Below are positions 33,486 to 42,595 of a stretch of 64,000 nucleotides of DNA, in pieces. Position 1 is the stretch's first letter. Every line of letters starts with the position of its first letter. The translations under genes were made by a program, and so were the position numbers. The notes below the pieces were generated by a model. That model ran no database searches. It saw only the letters and a program-made list of their open reading frames with translations, and was not told the DNA's origin. Source of the stretch: an uncultured Clostridia bacterium (GTDB taxonomy: Bacteria > Bacillota > Clostridia > Oscillospirales > Acutalibacteraceae); assembly GCA_947625485.1 (NCBI GenBank), contig CANQOP010000004.1, positions 29,328 through 93,327 on the forward strand, written 5' to 3'.

Positions 33486-35407
33486 AGTTATTAAAAAAAT
33501 CAGGCGAAGAAAAAACCGCTCTCATACAGCGCACGGCTCTCATACAGCGCACTGCGGCAAAGGCCGCGGCGTTTTTCCTCACTTTAGTGATGACGGCTGT
33601 TTGTATTGCGGGCATAATCATAGCATCGGGTATGGCTCACAGCGGAATATACACAAAGTCTGAGGACGAGTTTATGCGCGAACAGGCAGGCGGAATAGTG
33701 CAGAGCGATATGAATGAGATCGTCTCTTATGTAATGAAAGGCAGAAATAGTTTTGAGATTGAGGAGTTTTGCAGTTATAAAAATATTTCTCGGGTAACCG
33801 TTACGAGCGAAGATGTTCACAGGACCGTATGGTCGTGGAAGCGTGACGGAGAATACGAAAATGACACAGAGTATAATATGTACGTTCGATGGGATAACAA
33901 ATCAAATCTGATTACGGATATATCCTCAAGACGGTTTTTGTCGGATAGGTCTGCAAAAAATGTGGAAAAAATAAAGTTCTCTATTCACTACCTCAACCCG
34001 CCCGTAATAGACGACAGCTATAAGCAGCGGTACGACTTAATTCATCTGGCTTACTCTATGCGCTACGCGGTGTATTTCATTATTTTCGCGTCCGCTTTTC
34101 TTGCAATCGCTTCGTTTGTGTTTCTTATGTGCGCCTCGGGGCATCATAAGGGCAGGGAAGAAGCAGAGAAAGGCTGGGGAACAGGCTTTCCGCTAGATTT
34201 GCTTTCGGCTGTTGTTTTTTTACCGCTGTTTCCATTGTTATCTCCCTATAATTTCAATGATATTATTATCGTTCTTATGTGGCTTTGCGTGTGGGAAATT
34301 CCGTTTACGGCTTTCTGTATGTCGTTTGCCCTGCGCGTAAAGCTCGGTAAATGGTGGCGTAACACGATAATTTATAAATTCATTCGCGGCGTTGTCCGTA
34401 TTGTCAGAAAAATTCCGTTCGTGGGGAAAACGGCGCTCATTATTTCGGGAGTGTTTCTTGCTGAATTTATACTTATGGTCGTAAACCGGTCCTCAAACTA
34501 CGACCAGATTCTCGCCTTATGGTTTATAACTAAGCTTATTTTGTTTTCTGCTGTTATCTTTGTCGCTGTTCAGCTCAAAAAGCTGAAACAGGGCGGAGAG
34601 GCTATAGCAAGCGGCGATACCGAGTATAAAATCGACAGCTCGAAAATGCTTATTCCCGATTTTAAAGAACACGCCGAAAACCTGAACAATATTTCCCGCA
34701 GTGTGAACATTGCGGTAGGCGAGAAAATGAAGAGCGAGCGAATGAAAACCGAGCTGATTACAAATGTCTCCCACGATATTAAAACGCCGCTCACCTCAAT
34801 CATAAACTACGCGGATTTAATCGGCAGGGAAGAGTGCAAAAACGAAAAAATCACGGAATACACCGAGGTTCTGCTGCGTCAGTCGAAACGGTTAAAGAGG
34901 CTCATAGAGGACCTGGTAGAGGCGTCGAAAGCGTCTACGGGAAATTTAGAAGTCGTACTCACACCGATTGACGCGAACATTATGCTTATGCAGGCGGTTG
35001 GCGAATACGAGGAAAAAATAAAAGCCTTTGACCTTGAAGTTATAACCGATGAGCCGTCGGAGCCGATTTCCATAAACGCCGACGGAAGACGCTTATGGCG
35101 GGTATTTGACAATCTTCTGAACAATATCTGCAAGTACGCTCAGAGCGGCACGCGCGTCTACCTCTCGCTCGGGCGCGACGGAAACGACGCGGTAATAACC
35201 TTTAAAAACACTTCGAGCGCTCCGCTTAACATAAGTGCCGACGAGCTTATAGAGCGCTTTGTACGCGGCGACGAGTCGCGAAGTACAGAGGGCAACGGAC
35301 TGGGACTATCTATCGCGAAGAGCCTTACCGAGCTGCAAAACGGAACATTCGGAATTTCTATAGACGGAGACCTGTTCAAGGTAGTACTGCGGTTTCCTCT
35401 TGTTTAA
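33482..35407 (+). CDS. Sensor histidine kinase
   Basis: This membrane kinase has 641 residues and partners the preceding regulator. A first membrane segment (about 27-48) is followed by an extracytoplasmic loop of roughly 140 residues, then about five further segments (about 195-360), which is more than the usual two. The catalytic core has the phospho-acceptor NVSHDIKTPLTSIINYADLI, the ATP-binding NLLNNICKYAQ and GNGLGLSIAKSL. The N-terminus contains a duplicated ALIQRT encoded by an 18-base tandem repeat (33518-33552). The signal is unknown. Confidence 0.9.
   Translation: MKLLKKSGEEKTALIQRTALIQRTAAKAAAFFLTLVMTAVCIAGIIIASGMAHSGIYTKSEDEFMREQAGGIVQSDMNEIVSYVMKGRNSFEIEEFCSYKNISRVTVTSEDVHRTVWSWKRDGEYENDTEYNMYVRWDNKSNLITDISSRRFLSDRSAKNVEKIKFSIHYLNPPVIDDSYKQRYDLIHLAYSMRYAVYFIIFASAFLAIASFVFLMCASGHHKGREEAEKGWGTGFPLDLLSAVVFLPLFPLLSPYNFNDIIIVLMWLCVWEIPFTAFCMSFALRVKLGKWWRNTIIYKFIRGVVRIVRKIPFVGKTALIISGVFLAEFILMVVNRSSNYDQILALWFITKLILFSAVIFVAVQLKKLKQGGEAIASGDTEYKIDSSKMLIPDFKEHAENLNNISRSVNIAVGEKMKSERMKTELITNVSHDIKTPLTSIINYADLIGREECKNEKITEYTEVLLRQSKRLKRLIEDLVEASKASTGNLEVVLTPIDANIMLMQAVGEYEEKIKAFDLEVITDEPSEPISINADGRRLWRVFDNLLNNICKYAQSGTRVYLSLGRDGNDAVITFKNTSSAPLNISADELIERFVRGDESRSTEGNGLGLSIAKSLTELQNGTFGISIDGDLFKVVLRFPLV
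33518..33552 (+). repeat. 18-base tandem duplication inside the kinase gene
   Basis: GCTCTCATACAGCGCACG is followed directly by the same sequence up to its last base. It adds six in-frame residues (ALIQRT twice) to the cytoplasmic N-terminus of the kinase. Confidence 0.85.
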
Positions 35408-35410
35408 CTT

Positions 35411-35460
35411 AAAAAAGGACAGACGGATTGCTTTAAAAGTAATCCGCCTGTCTGATTTTA
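35411..35460. terminator. Bidirectional terminator between kinase gene and trpS
   Basis: GACAGACGGATT pairs with AATCCGCCTGTC, with AAAAAA before it and TGATTTTATATTT behind it. The genes converge. Confidence 0.8.
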
Positions 35461-35473
35461 TATTTGTTGTTAA

Positions 35474-36472
35474 TTAAAGAATATATCCGATTTTCTTCAT
35501 AGCCTTGCTAAGTGTGCGCTGAGAAATTCTGAGAGCGATTTCGTCAGCCTTTCTGTAGCACTGCTCGAGATAAGCTTTGTCGGCGATAAGCTTTTCGTAC
35601 TCAGCTCGGATAGGTCTGAGCGTTTCCACAACAGCCTCTCCTACCGCAACCTTAAAGTCGCCGTAGCCCTTACCCTCAAAGTCCTTTTCAATCTGCTCGT
35701 GAGAAAGACCCGTAACGGCTTTGTAAATATCCATAAGGTTGTTGATTCCGTCCTTGCCCTCCGCGTAGCGCACGCACGCTTCGCTGTCGGTTACGGCGCG
35801 CTTGAATTTCTTCATAATAACCTCGGGTGCGTCCAAAAGCTGAACGCAGCCGTTTACATTTTCGTCGGACTTACTCATTTTCTTCGTCGGGTCCTGAAGG
35901 CTCATAACGCGCGCGCCTGCTTTCGGAATGTACGCCTCGGGAACCTTGAATACATTACCGTAAAGACCGTTAAAGCGATTAGCAATATCACGCGTTAACT
36001 CCAGGTGCTGCATCTGGTCGGCGCCTACCGGGACGCAGTCCGCCTGATAAAGAAGAATATCAGCCGCCATAAGAGAGGGGTATGTAAACAGACCCGCGTT
36101 TATGTTGTCCGAATGCTTTGCGCTTTTATCCTTGAACTGCGTCATTCTCGACAGCTCTCCGAACTGAGTATAGCAGTTGAGCAGCCACGCGAGCTGAGCG
36201 TGCGTCGGAACGTGACTCTGAATAAAGAACAGAGTTTTCTCGACGTCAATTCCGCAAGCTAAAATTGACGCGTATGCGTCTAAAATGTTTTTGCGCATTT
36301 TAGCCGGCTCCTGCCTGACCGTAATCGTGTGCAAGTCGGCGAGAGCAAAAATACAGTTGAACTCATCCTGCATATTTACCCAGTTTTTAAGCGCTCCAAG
36401 ATAGTTGCCGAGCGTTATCGTGCCGCTCGGTTGAATTAAACTGAGCGCGATTTTTTTCTTTTCGTTTTCCAT
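35474..36472 (-). CDS. trpS: Tryptophanyl-tRNA synthetase
   Basis: This class I aminoacyl-tRNA synthetase charges tRNA(Trp). It has 332 residues, the normal bacterial length. The N-terminal ATP site is SLIQPSGTITLGNYLGAL, where TxGN is the TrpRS form of HIGH. The tryptophan-site helix region ALADLHTITV follows, and KKMSKSDENVN near residue 200 is the KMSKS loop. It follows the aminotransferase gene by 24 bases on the same strand. No T-box leader fits in the short gap, so any tryptophan control would act on the upstream promoter. Confidence 0.95.
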   Translation of the reverse strand: MENEKKKIALSLIQPSGTITLGNYLGALKNWVNMQDEFNCIFALADLHTITVRQEPAKMRKNILDAYASILACGIDVEKTLFFIQSHVPTHAQLAWLLNCYTQFGELSRMTQFKDKSAKHSDNINAGLFTYPSLMAADILLYQADCVPVGADQMQHLELTRDIANRFNGLYGNVFKVPEAYIPKAGARVMSLQDPTKKMSKSDENVNGCVQLLDAPEVIMKKFKRAVTDSEACVRYAEGKDGINNLMDIYKAVTGLSHEQIEKDFEGKGYGDFKVAVGEAVVETLRPIRAEYEKLIADKAYLEQCYRKADEIALRISQRTLSKAMKKIGYIL

Positions 36473-36496
36473 AAAAATTACCTCGTCATTTTAGTA

Positions 36497-37681
36497 TCAG
36501 TAGCTTTTAATCAGCTCTCCGAGAGCACGTATGCCCTTTTCGAGCTGCTCGTCGGTCGGTGTGGAGAAATTAATTCTGAAGCCGTCTGAGCTTTCGTTCT
36601 CGTCCGTGAGGAACGCGTTGCCCGGAACTACGCACACCTTATTGTCAATCGCTCTGCGGACAAATTCAGGCATATCAACGCCCTTGGGGAGCGTGCACCA
36701 TATAAACAGACCGCCGTCGATTTTGTTGTAGGTGATTTCGGGGGCGCAGTATTTATCAAGCAAATCCATAGCGAATTGGGCTTTTTTTCGGTAAATCGTG
36801 CGGAGTCTTTCGAGGTGAGCCTCGAAGTCGTACTTCGTAAGATATTCATAGCACAGCATCTGCGACCATATATTAGTATGCACGTCGCTTCCCTGCTTGC
36901 ATACCGTGAGCTTCTGAATAATCGGCTTAGCGGCGATTACATAAGCCACGCGGATACCGGGCGAGATAACCTTACTGAAACTCCCCGCGTAGATAACTCT
37001 GCCGTCCGTGTCGAGGGTTTTGATTGCGGGAAGAAACTCGCCGCTGTAGCGCAAATCGCCGTAGGGGTTATCCTCTAGGATAAGCACATTGTATTTTTTC
37101 GCGAGCTCGTACACTTTCCTGCGCTTTTCAAGAGACATAGTTACGCCCGAAGGGTTCTGAAAGTTCGGGATTGTGTAGATAAATCTCGTGTTGGGGTTAT
37201 CCCTGAGCGCTTTTTCGAGCAGTTCTATATTCATACCGTCGCTTTCAACGGGAACGCCCGCCAGCTTGGCGTTGTACGCGCGAAAAGAGTTGAGCGAGCC
37301 GATAAAGCTCGGCGCTTCCGTGATTATAACGTCACCCTCGTTAACCAGAGATTTGGTCGTGAAGTCCATAATCTGCTGCGCGCCTGTCGTGATAATAACG
37401 TCGTCGCTGTCAAGTCCTATATCATACTTCGACTTCATATATTTTTTAATGTGCTCTCTCAGAGGAGCATATCCCTCTGTTACGCTGTACTGGAGAAGAG
37501 CAATTGGATTTTCCCTAAAAAGTCTGGCGGAAATTTCTTCAAGCTCCTTTATCGGGAAAGCGTCGGGAGACGGATTGCCCGCCGACAGAGAAACAACGCT
37601 CGGGTCTGCGGCATACTTAAAAATTTCCCTGATTGCGCTTGGTTTTAAGTTATTAGTGCGGTCTGAAAATTTATACTCCAT
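36497..37681 (-). CDS. PLP-dependent aminotransferase, class I (MocR/LysN-like)
   Basis: This fold-type I aminotransferase has about 394 residues. The cofactor lysine lies in IYAGSFSKVISPGIRVAYV near residue 235. The upstream signature segments are VSLSAGNPSPDAFP and IITTGAQQIMDF, with NFQNPSGVTMS and LILEDNPYGDLRY. This pattern is typical of 2-aminoadipate (LysN) and aromatic or branched-chain aminotransferases. The ATG at 37681 is preferred because AAGGA lies nine bases upstream; the ATG at 37690 overlaps that site. It is transcribed together with trpS, so an aromatic amino acid substrate is attractive but unproven. Confidence 0.87.
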   Translation of the reverse strand: MEYKFSDRTNNLKPSAIREIFKYAADPSVVSLSAGNPSPDAFPIKELEEISARLFRENPIALLQYSVTEGYAPLREHIKKYMKSKYDIGLDSDDVIITTGAQQIMDFTTKSLVNEGDVIITEAPSFIGSLNSFRAYNAKLAGVPVESDGMNIELLEKALRDNPNTRFIYTIPNFQNPSGVTMSLEKRRKVYELAKKYNVLILEDNPYGDLRYSGEFLPAIKTLDTDGRVIYAGSFSKVISPGIRVAYVIAAKPIIQKLTVCKQGSDVHTNIWSQMLCYEYLTKYDFEAHLERLRTIYRKKAQFAMDLLDKYCAPEITYNKIDGGLFIWCTLPKGVDMPEFVRRAIDNKVCVVPGNAFLTDENESSDGFRINFSTPTDEQLEKGIRALGELIKSY

Positions 37682-37889
37682 TTCTTTCATTCCTTTTCAA
37701 AAAAGTATCCGTCTAATTTTACCATATCTTGGCTTTTGTTTCAAGTATCATAAAAATTTTAACACAAATGCAAAAAATAGTAAAAAAAGTAAAAAAAAGT
37801 TGTAATATAGACGACTTTGGTGTATAATTATATATATATTGTTTACAAGCGTCTTTTTTCGGACAAAAACTGACCGAGGAGGTATTTTT

Positions 37890-39110
37890 ATGCCATACGG
37901 ATATAATAATCGCGACTATAAAAACTACGGCGGCTACAGGCCGCCTCAATATAACAGAAACCGAAGGAAAAGAGGAATACTAAGCAGACGTACGAAAAAC
38001 AGAATTATTATTGTTGGGACGGGTCTGGTGGTTTTCGCGCTGATAATTGCTATGATTTCCTCGTGTATAAGCTGTGTTTGCTCGCCGCGAGGAGAGGGCA
38101 ATACCCTTGACACCGCCACCAAAAGCGCTGCATCGGTAAAAAAGGTTAAGAAGAAAAAGGTTCAGGAGCTTTCCTTCCGCGAGCCGAATATCAAGGATAA
38201 CAGGGAAGCCGAGAAGGGAACCAAATCGGGAGAACTTTTTATATGGAATAAAATGGCGTTCGAGATGTTCTACGGAAGCAGCGACAGGGCGAGGGCTTAC
38301 GCACAGACGATTAACAATGCTAAGAGAACTCTCGGAGATAAGGTTAACGTCTACACTATGATTGTGCCCAACCACACGGAGATGGGACTTCCGGGCAGGT
38401 TGAAGAACTCGGAGGACGGAGCCGTTACCTATTCTCAGGCGGACTATATAATGACCGCTTACAAGGCTTTGGACAGTAAGGTAAAGTATATTAACGCATA
38501 TAACGGACTGTCCGCTCACTGTAACGAATACATCTACTTCGGTTCAGACCACCACTGGACGGGACTTGGAGCATACTACGCGTACGAGGCTTTTGCCAAG
38601 GAGACGAAAAAGCCCGTACTTTCACTTAAGGACTGCACGGAGAATAAAATCGACGGCTTTACGGGTACCTTTGTGAAAATGACAAGCGAAAAACTCGACA
38701 CGGATACCGTTCATTACTGGACGCTTCCTTACGAGGTCAGTGATGTCGTTACGGATAACAGCGGCTCTACAAATACATATGACGGTCCGTACTACAACTA
38801 TGCCGCTCCGGGAAACTACACCTACGGCGTATTCCTTTACGGCGATAATCCGCTTGAGGTGCTCACGAGTTCGAGCGATAAAGCGGAGAATAAGAAAATC
38901 GCTGTTATTCACGAGAGCTACGGCAACGCCATTGTTCCGTATTTTACCTACAATTATGAAACTGTTTATTCAATAGATTTCAGAAGCTGGAACGGAAATC
39001 TGAAGTCCTTCTGTAAGAAGAACGGTGTGGACGATGTAATTTTCATAAACGGAGTGATGAGCTCTGCTACCGCCCTTCAGGTTCAGGCGATAGATAAAAT
39101 TGTAAAGTAA
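37890..39110 (+). CDS. DHHW-family membrane-anchored protein, copy 1
   Basis: This protein of about 407 residues has a Tyr/Arg/Asn-rich cytoplasmic N-terminus (about 1-45), one membrane segment (RIIIVGTGLVVFALIIAMIS) and an extracellular domain. The domain carries YFGSDHHWTGLGAYYAYEAF, the family-naming DHHW motif, and IHESYGNAIVPYF later on. The fold is related to AlgX/AlgJ SGNH-like proteins that help acetylate exported polysaccharides. The ATG at 37890 has GAGGAGG upstream. A second DHHW gene at 39903 lies next to an MBOAT acyltransferase, suggesting both work in glycan O-acetylation. Confidence 0.82.
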   Translation: MPYGYNNRDYKNYGGYRPPQYNRNRRKRGILSRRTKNRIIIVGTGLVVFALIIAMISSCISCVCSPRGEGNTLDTATKSAASVKKVKKKKVQELSFREPNIKDNREAEKGTKSGELFIWNKMAFEMFYGSSDRARAYAQTINNAKRTLGDKVNVYTMIVPNHTEMGLPGRLKNSEDGAVTYSQADYIMTAYKALDSKVKYINAYNGLSAHCNEYIYFGSDHHWTGLGAYYAYEAFAKETKKPVLSLKDCTENKIDGFTGTFVKMTSEKLDTDTVHYWTLPYEVSDVVTDNSGSTNTYDGPYYNYAAPGNYTYGVFLYGDNPLEVLTSSSDKAENKKIAVIHESYGNAIVPYFTYNYETVYSIDFRSWNGNLKSFCKKNGVDDVIFINGVMSSATALQVQAIDKIVK

Positions 39111-39139
39111 GTTAGTTTTCAGACAAGGGGGTCGGGACA

Positions 39140-39829
39140 ATGCTTTCAGCCAAAGTAAATGTTAATATTTTCGGAAAGCTGAGCCGTGATTTATACTCCG
39201 GCTACGTGGACTCTGACAGCGTAAGCGTAAAGAAAGCGTATGTACTTTCCTCCGAGCCTGTAAACGAGCTTTTCAGCGGAATAGTCGTGGCAGTCGCTAC
39301 GTTTGACGACAACGAAGAAAGGCTTATCGTTGCTCAGGAGGGTGAAATTTATTACGAGCCCGACCTCAGGACGAGCTTTTCATATCTGAAAAATTCGACG
39401 CTTACGTCTATCCGATGTCTCTACGAGAAATCCTGCGGAGCAATTATTTTCTATAAAAGCCGCACAAACACCCGCATACTACTAGTCAAGAACAACAACG
39501 GGCGCTACTGGAGCTTTCCTAAGGGTCACATCGAGGAGGGCGAGAGCGAGAAAGAAACCGCAATCCGCGAGATAAAGGAGGAAACCTCGCTCGACGTTGA
39601 AATCAAGGAGGGATTCCGCGAAATAAGCGATTACTGTCCTTTCGGTAAAATCCGAAAGCACGTTGTGTTCTTCCTTGCGCAGTCGTTTACCGATAACGTT
39701 AAGGTTCAGGAGGACGAAATCGCCGAGTACGTCTGGGTAGACCTCCAGCAGGCGCGCAAGCTCTGCTCCTACGAAAACGACCTCAGAATTATAAATAAGG
39801 CTGAAACAGCGATAAAGTTAATTAAGTAG
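39140..39829 (+). CDS. Nudix hydrolase
   Basis: The 229-residue protein has an N-terminal region of about 90 residues of unknown fold and a C-terminal Nudix domain. The Nudix box GHIEEGESEKETAIREIKEE (about 132-151) has all the metal-binding acidic residues; the final Gly of the motif is Ser here. It would hydrolyse a nucleoside diphosphate linked to another group, perhaps Ap4A or a sugar nucleotide. A GGGGG-rich site precedes the ATG. It follows the DHHW gene by 29 bases and is closed by a terminator, so the two may share a message. Confidence 0.85.
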   Translation: MLSAKVNVNIFGKLSRDLYSGYVDSDSVSVKKAYVLSSEPVNELFSGIVVAVATFDDNEERLIVAQEGEIYYEPDLRTSFSYLKNSTLTSIRCLYEKSCGAIIFYKSRTNTRILLVKNNNGRYWSFPKGHIEEGESEKETAIREIKEETSLDVEIKEGFREISDYCPFGKIRKHVVFFLAQSFTDNVKVQEDEIAEYVWVDLQQARKLCSYENDLRIINKAETAIKLIK

Positions 39830-39853
39830 TTATATCGTATATTACAATATGTG

Positions 39854-39890
39854 AAAAAGACCGTGCAGAGTTCCTGCGCGGCCTTTTCTG
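39854..39890. terminator. Terminator between Nudix gene and DHHW copy 2
   Basis: AAAGACCGTGCAG pairs with CTGCGCGGCCTTT and is followed by TCTG. The genes converge, so it may serve both. Confidence 0.7.
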
Positions 39891-39902
39891 TTATGTATGC
39901 AT

Positions 39903-41042
39903 TTATTTGAGCCAGACTAAATCCGTATCCGTGGCGAAGTTGTCTATGCCGTACACGACGAGAATTTGGTCGTAACCGCCTTCTTTTACGAGTTTGGAGA
40001 CGCTGTTCTTATAGTATCTCATATCAACCAAAGTTACGGTGTTAAAGCTGTCCGCGAGAAACGGCGTCATACTGTGACAGAAACTGTCCTTTAAAACGAG
40101 TACCTTGCCGTCCTTTACGTTTCTGTTTACAATAGTTTCCACCGAGTGGTTTCCGTCTATGAATACGGGGTACTTGTCGTCCTCTTCGAGGTGATTTCTG
40201 AAGAACATACTGTGGTATTCGGTTTTCTTATCGCCCTCCGTGATTGTGACGTCAATTTTCTTTTCTGTGTTTTTCCTGTTTATCCAAAGCTCGATTTCGT
40301 CGGGCGGAGTAAACCAGAAACCGCTCGTCGAGTAGGTTGTTCCGTAGAAATTTTTGTAGCTTTCCTTTTCGTACGCCGTCTCGCTTTTCGGCTCTGTTCC
40401 GAGGAAATTACACAGCTCGGTATATGCCGTGTACGCTCCGCGAGTCGTCCAGTGGTGGTCTGTATGGTAATAGAGTCGGCAGCCATTTGCCGCCGCTTCC
40501 TTAAAACTCCCGCGCAGGTCAACAAAACCGATTTTACTTCCTTTAAGACTGCTCCTCACGCTGTCAAGCACGCTGTCGTCAATGTATTCGTTGTGGACCG
40601 TCGGAAGCTTATCGCTCATAATATATCCCGTGCTTGGCGCGAGCATAAACGTTGTAGGTATGCCTGTGGTTTTACTGAACTTTTTAAGCGTTTCGACGTT
40701 TGTATTGACGCGGTTTTGCGTGCTTATCGGCTGATTGATTAGGTAACCGTCGGAACATTTATATACGCCGTCATTTCCGTTGTTACCGATAAAATAGTTG
40801 CAGTAGGCGTTAATTCCAATCCACATATTTCTGAAAGGGAAATGGTCGTCCAAATACTCCTCAAAGCCGTCCTCAAAACTGCCGTCCGTGACGGTTGATA
40901 TATTCGCCTCAGGGAAATCAGCCAGATAGCGCTTTTCTGACGAGCTGTAGTCCTTTTTCGGAGTGATGATAAAAAGTGCCGATAAAATAAAAATAAAGCA
41001 CAGGAAAACTAATGAGGGAAGCAGCATCAACTTTTTATTCAT
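39903..41042 (-). CDS. DHHW-family protein, copy 2 (AlgX/AlgJ-like)
   Basis: The 379-residue protein starts with one membrane segment (MLLPSLVFLCFIFILSALF) and has an extracellular SGNH/AlgX-like domain. The active-site region LYYHTDHHWTTRGAYTAY contains the DHHW motif; LKDSFCHSMTPFLADSF holds a likely nucleophile Ser. It starts 17 bases behind the MBOAT gene, with GGGGGGAG as ribosome site. This MBOAT plus DHHW pairing resembles alginate and cell-wall O-acetylation systems, in which the MBOAT protein passes acetyl groups across the membrane and the partner transfers them to a glycan. The glycan is unknown. Confidence 0.85.
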   Translation of the reverse strand: MNKKLMLLPSLVFLCFIFILSALFIITPKKDYSSSEKRYLADFPEANISTVTDGSFEDGFEEYLDDHFPFRNMWIGINAYCNYFIGNNGNDGVYKCSDGYLINQPISTQNRVNTNVETLKKFSKTTGIPTTFMLAPSTGYIMSDKLPTVHNEYIDDSVLDSVRSSLKGSKIGFVDLRGSFKEAAANGCRLYYHTDHHWTTRGAYTAYTELCNFLGTEPKSETAYEKESYKNFYGTTYSTSGFWFTPPDEIELWINRKNTEKKIDVTITEGDKKTEYHSMFFRNHLEEDDKYPVFIDGNHSVETIVNRNVKDGKVLVLKDSFCHSMTPFLADSFNTVTLVDMRYYKNSVSKLVKEGGYDQILVVYGIDNFATDTDLVWLK

Positions 41043-41059
41043 AACGACTTCTCCCCCCC

Positions 41060-42454
41060 TTAAAATCTGAAATACAGAAACGGATTGTAGCTCTGAGTAA
41101 CCATAGCTGCTACCGATATTACGAGCACGATAATGCAGAACAGCGTTTCCGCAATCCATATATATTTCTTTTCTCTGAGCTTATTGTATACAGTCGCGCC
41201 GAGCGGTGTGCACGCTGCTATTGCTATGAGTAAAATCAGAAAATATCTGCTTGCAACGACCAGAGCCTCCGCTCCGATAATACCGTCCGAGAAATTGAAA
41301 AGGCTGATAAAGAAATTGCCCATTTTCCCCATATCTTCAAAGTAGAAGATTACCCAGCCGAGCATAAAAATCACTATTGTGTAAATGTGCCTCAAAATTC
41401 TCGGGAGCTTTTCGAGAAATTTATGAAGCACGAACTTCTCAATAATGAGTATAAGTCCGTAGTAAAGTCCCCATAAAATGAAGTTATAGGACGCTCCGTG
41501 CCACAGTCCCGTACAGAACCACACGACAAGCAGGTTGAATATCTGGCGCGGAATCTTACATCGGTTGCCTCCGAGAGGAATGTAAACATACTCCCGAAAC
41601 CAAGTCGAGAGCGAGATGTGCCACCTTCTCCAGAACTCGGTGACGGATTTTGAGATGTACGGATAGTTAAAGTTTTTAAGAAACTGAAAGCCGAACATAT
41701 TGCCGAGGCCGCACGCCATATCGCTGTAGCCCGAAAAGTCGAAGTAAATCTGCATAGTGTAGCCCGCTATGCCTATCCAGTTTCCGAGAACGCCGTTATG
41801 CCCTGCGGTAGCCTGCATAGCGTCCCACATAGCGCCCATCTGATTTGCGATAAGCACCTTTTTGCCTAAGCCGACCATAAAGAGTTTTACTCCGCGGTTG
41901 AACTGGAGGATATTTTCCCTGCGGTGGCGAAGCTGAAAAGCAACGTCCTTATACCGCACGATAGGTCCCGCGATAAGCTGAGGGAACAGCGCAACGTATG
42001 TGCCGAAGTCGATAAGACTTCTCGACACGGGAGCGTCGTCGCGGTAGACGTCTATGACGTAGCTCATCGTCTGGAAGGTGTAGAAGCTGATTCCTATAGG
42101 CAGAGCTAACGAGAAAGTCGGAAGATTAAAGAATGGAAGCAGATTTATAGTATCTATAATCATCGCGCTGTACTTGAAAAACGCCAGTATGCCTATATCG
42201 GCTATGACGGTCAGCACGAGCGGGATTTTCGCCTTCTTTTTGTCCGGCTTGCATTTCTCGACGAAGTAACCGCCTATGTAGTTTATTACGATTGAAAAAA
42301 GCATAAGGAAAACCATAACAGGCTCGCCCCAGCCGTAGAACAGAAGATTTACAAAGAAAAGGAAAATGTTCCTGCCCTTGCGCGGCACTATGTAGTACAC
42401 GAGAAGGGTAAAAGCGAGGTACTCAAAAAGGAATATCAGGCTTGAAAATACCAT
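41060..42454 (-). CDS. MBOAT-family O-acyltransferase
   Basis: This is an integral membrane acyltransferase of 464 residues with about ten segments, close to AlgI and DltB. The conserved YPYISKSVTEFWRRWHISLSTWFREYVYIPLGGN segment and the catalytic histidine in CTGLWHGASYNFILWG are intact. It would move an acyl group, probably acetyl, from the cytoplasm to the outside. No dltA, dltC or dltD genes are near, and the partner is a DHHW protein, so polysaccharide O-acetylation is more likely than teichoic-acid D-alanylation. Confidence 0.9.
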   Translation of the reverse strand: MVFSSLIFLFEYLAFTLLVYYIVPRKGRNIFLFFVNLLFYGWGEPVMVFLMLFSIVINYIGGYFVEKCKPDKKKAKIPLVLTVIADIGILAFFKYSAMIIDTINLLPFFNLPTFSLALPIGISFYTFQTMSYVIDVYRDDAPVSRSLIDFGTYVALFPQLIAGPIVRYKDVAFQLRHRRENILQFNRGVKLFMVGLGKKVLIANQMGAMWDAMQATAGHNGVLGNWIGIAGYTMQIYFDFSGYSDMACGLGNMFGFQFLKNFNYPYISKSVTEFWRRWHISLSTWFREYVYIPLGGNRCKIPRQIFNLLVVWFCTGLWHGASYNFILWGLYYGLILIIEKFVLHKFLEKLPRILRHIYTIVIFMLGWVIFYFEDMGKMGNFFISLFNFSDGIIGAEALVVASRYFLILLIAIAACTPLGATVYNKLREKKYIWIAETLFCIIVLVISVAAMVTQSYNPFLYFRF

Positions 42455-42511
42455 TATCTCTCTCCTTTCAAAAACTATATAAATTATACGCCAGTTACGT
42501 TTTTAAGTCAA

Positions 42512-42543
42512 TTAAAGCCTTCCCTAAAAGGAGAAGGCTTTAA
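42512..42543 (-). terminator. Terminator between AGCS transporter and MBOAT genes
   Basis: TTAAAGCCTTC pairs with GAAGGCTTTAA around a 10-base loop. It lies downstream of the transporter gene on the reverse strand. Confidence 0.6.
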
Positions 42544-42595
42544 CAAATTTTTTTATGCATTTTTCCCTTATTCGACAGTGTAAGAGCGATTATCC

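Noticed and set aside
37682..37838. T-box leader for the aminotransferase-trpS operon
   Set aside because: The interval is short and AT-rich, and I see no T-box core (UGG-like box) or terminator/antiterminator pair.
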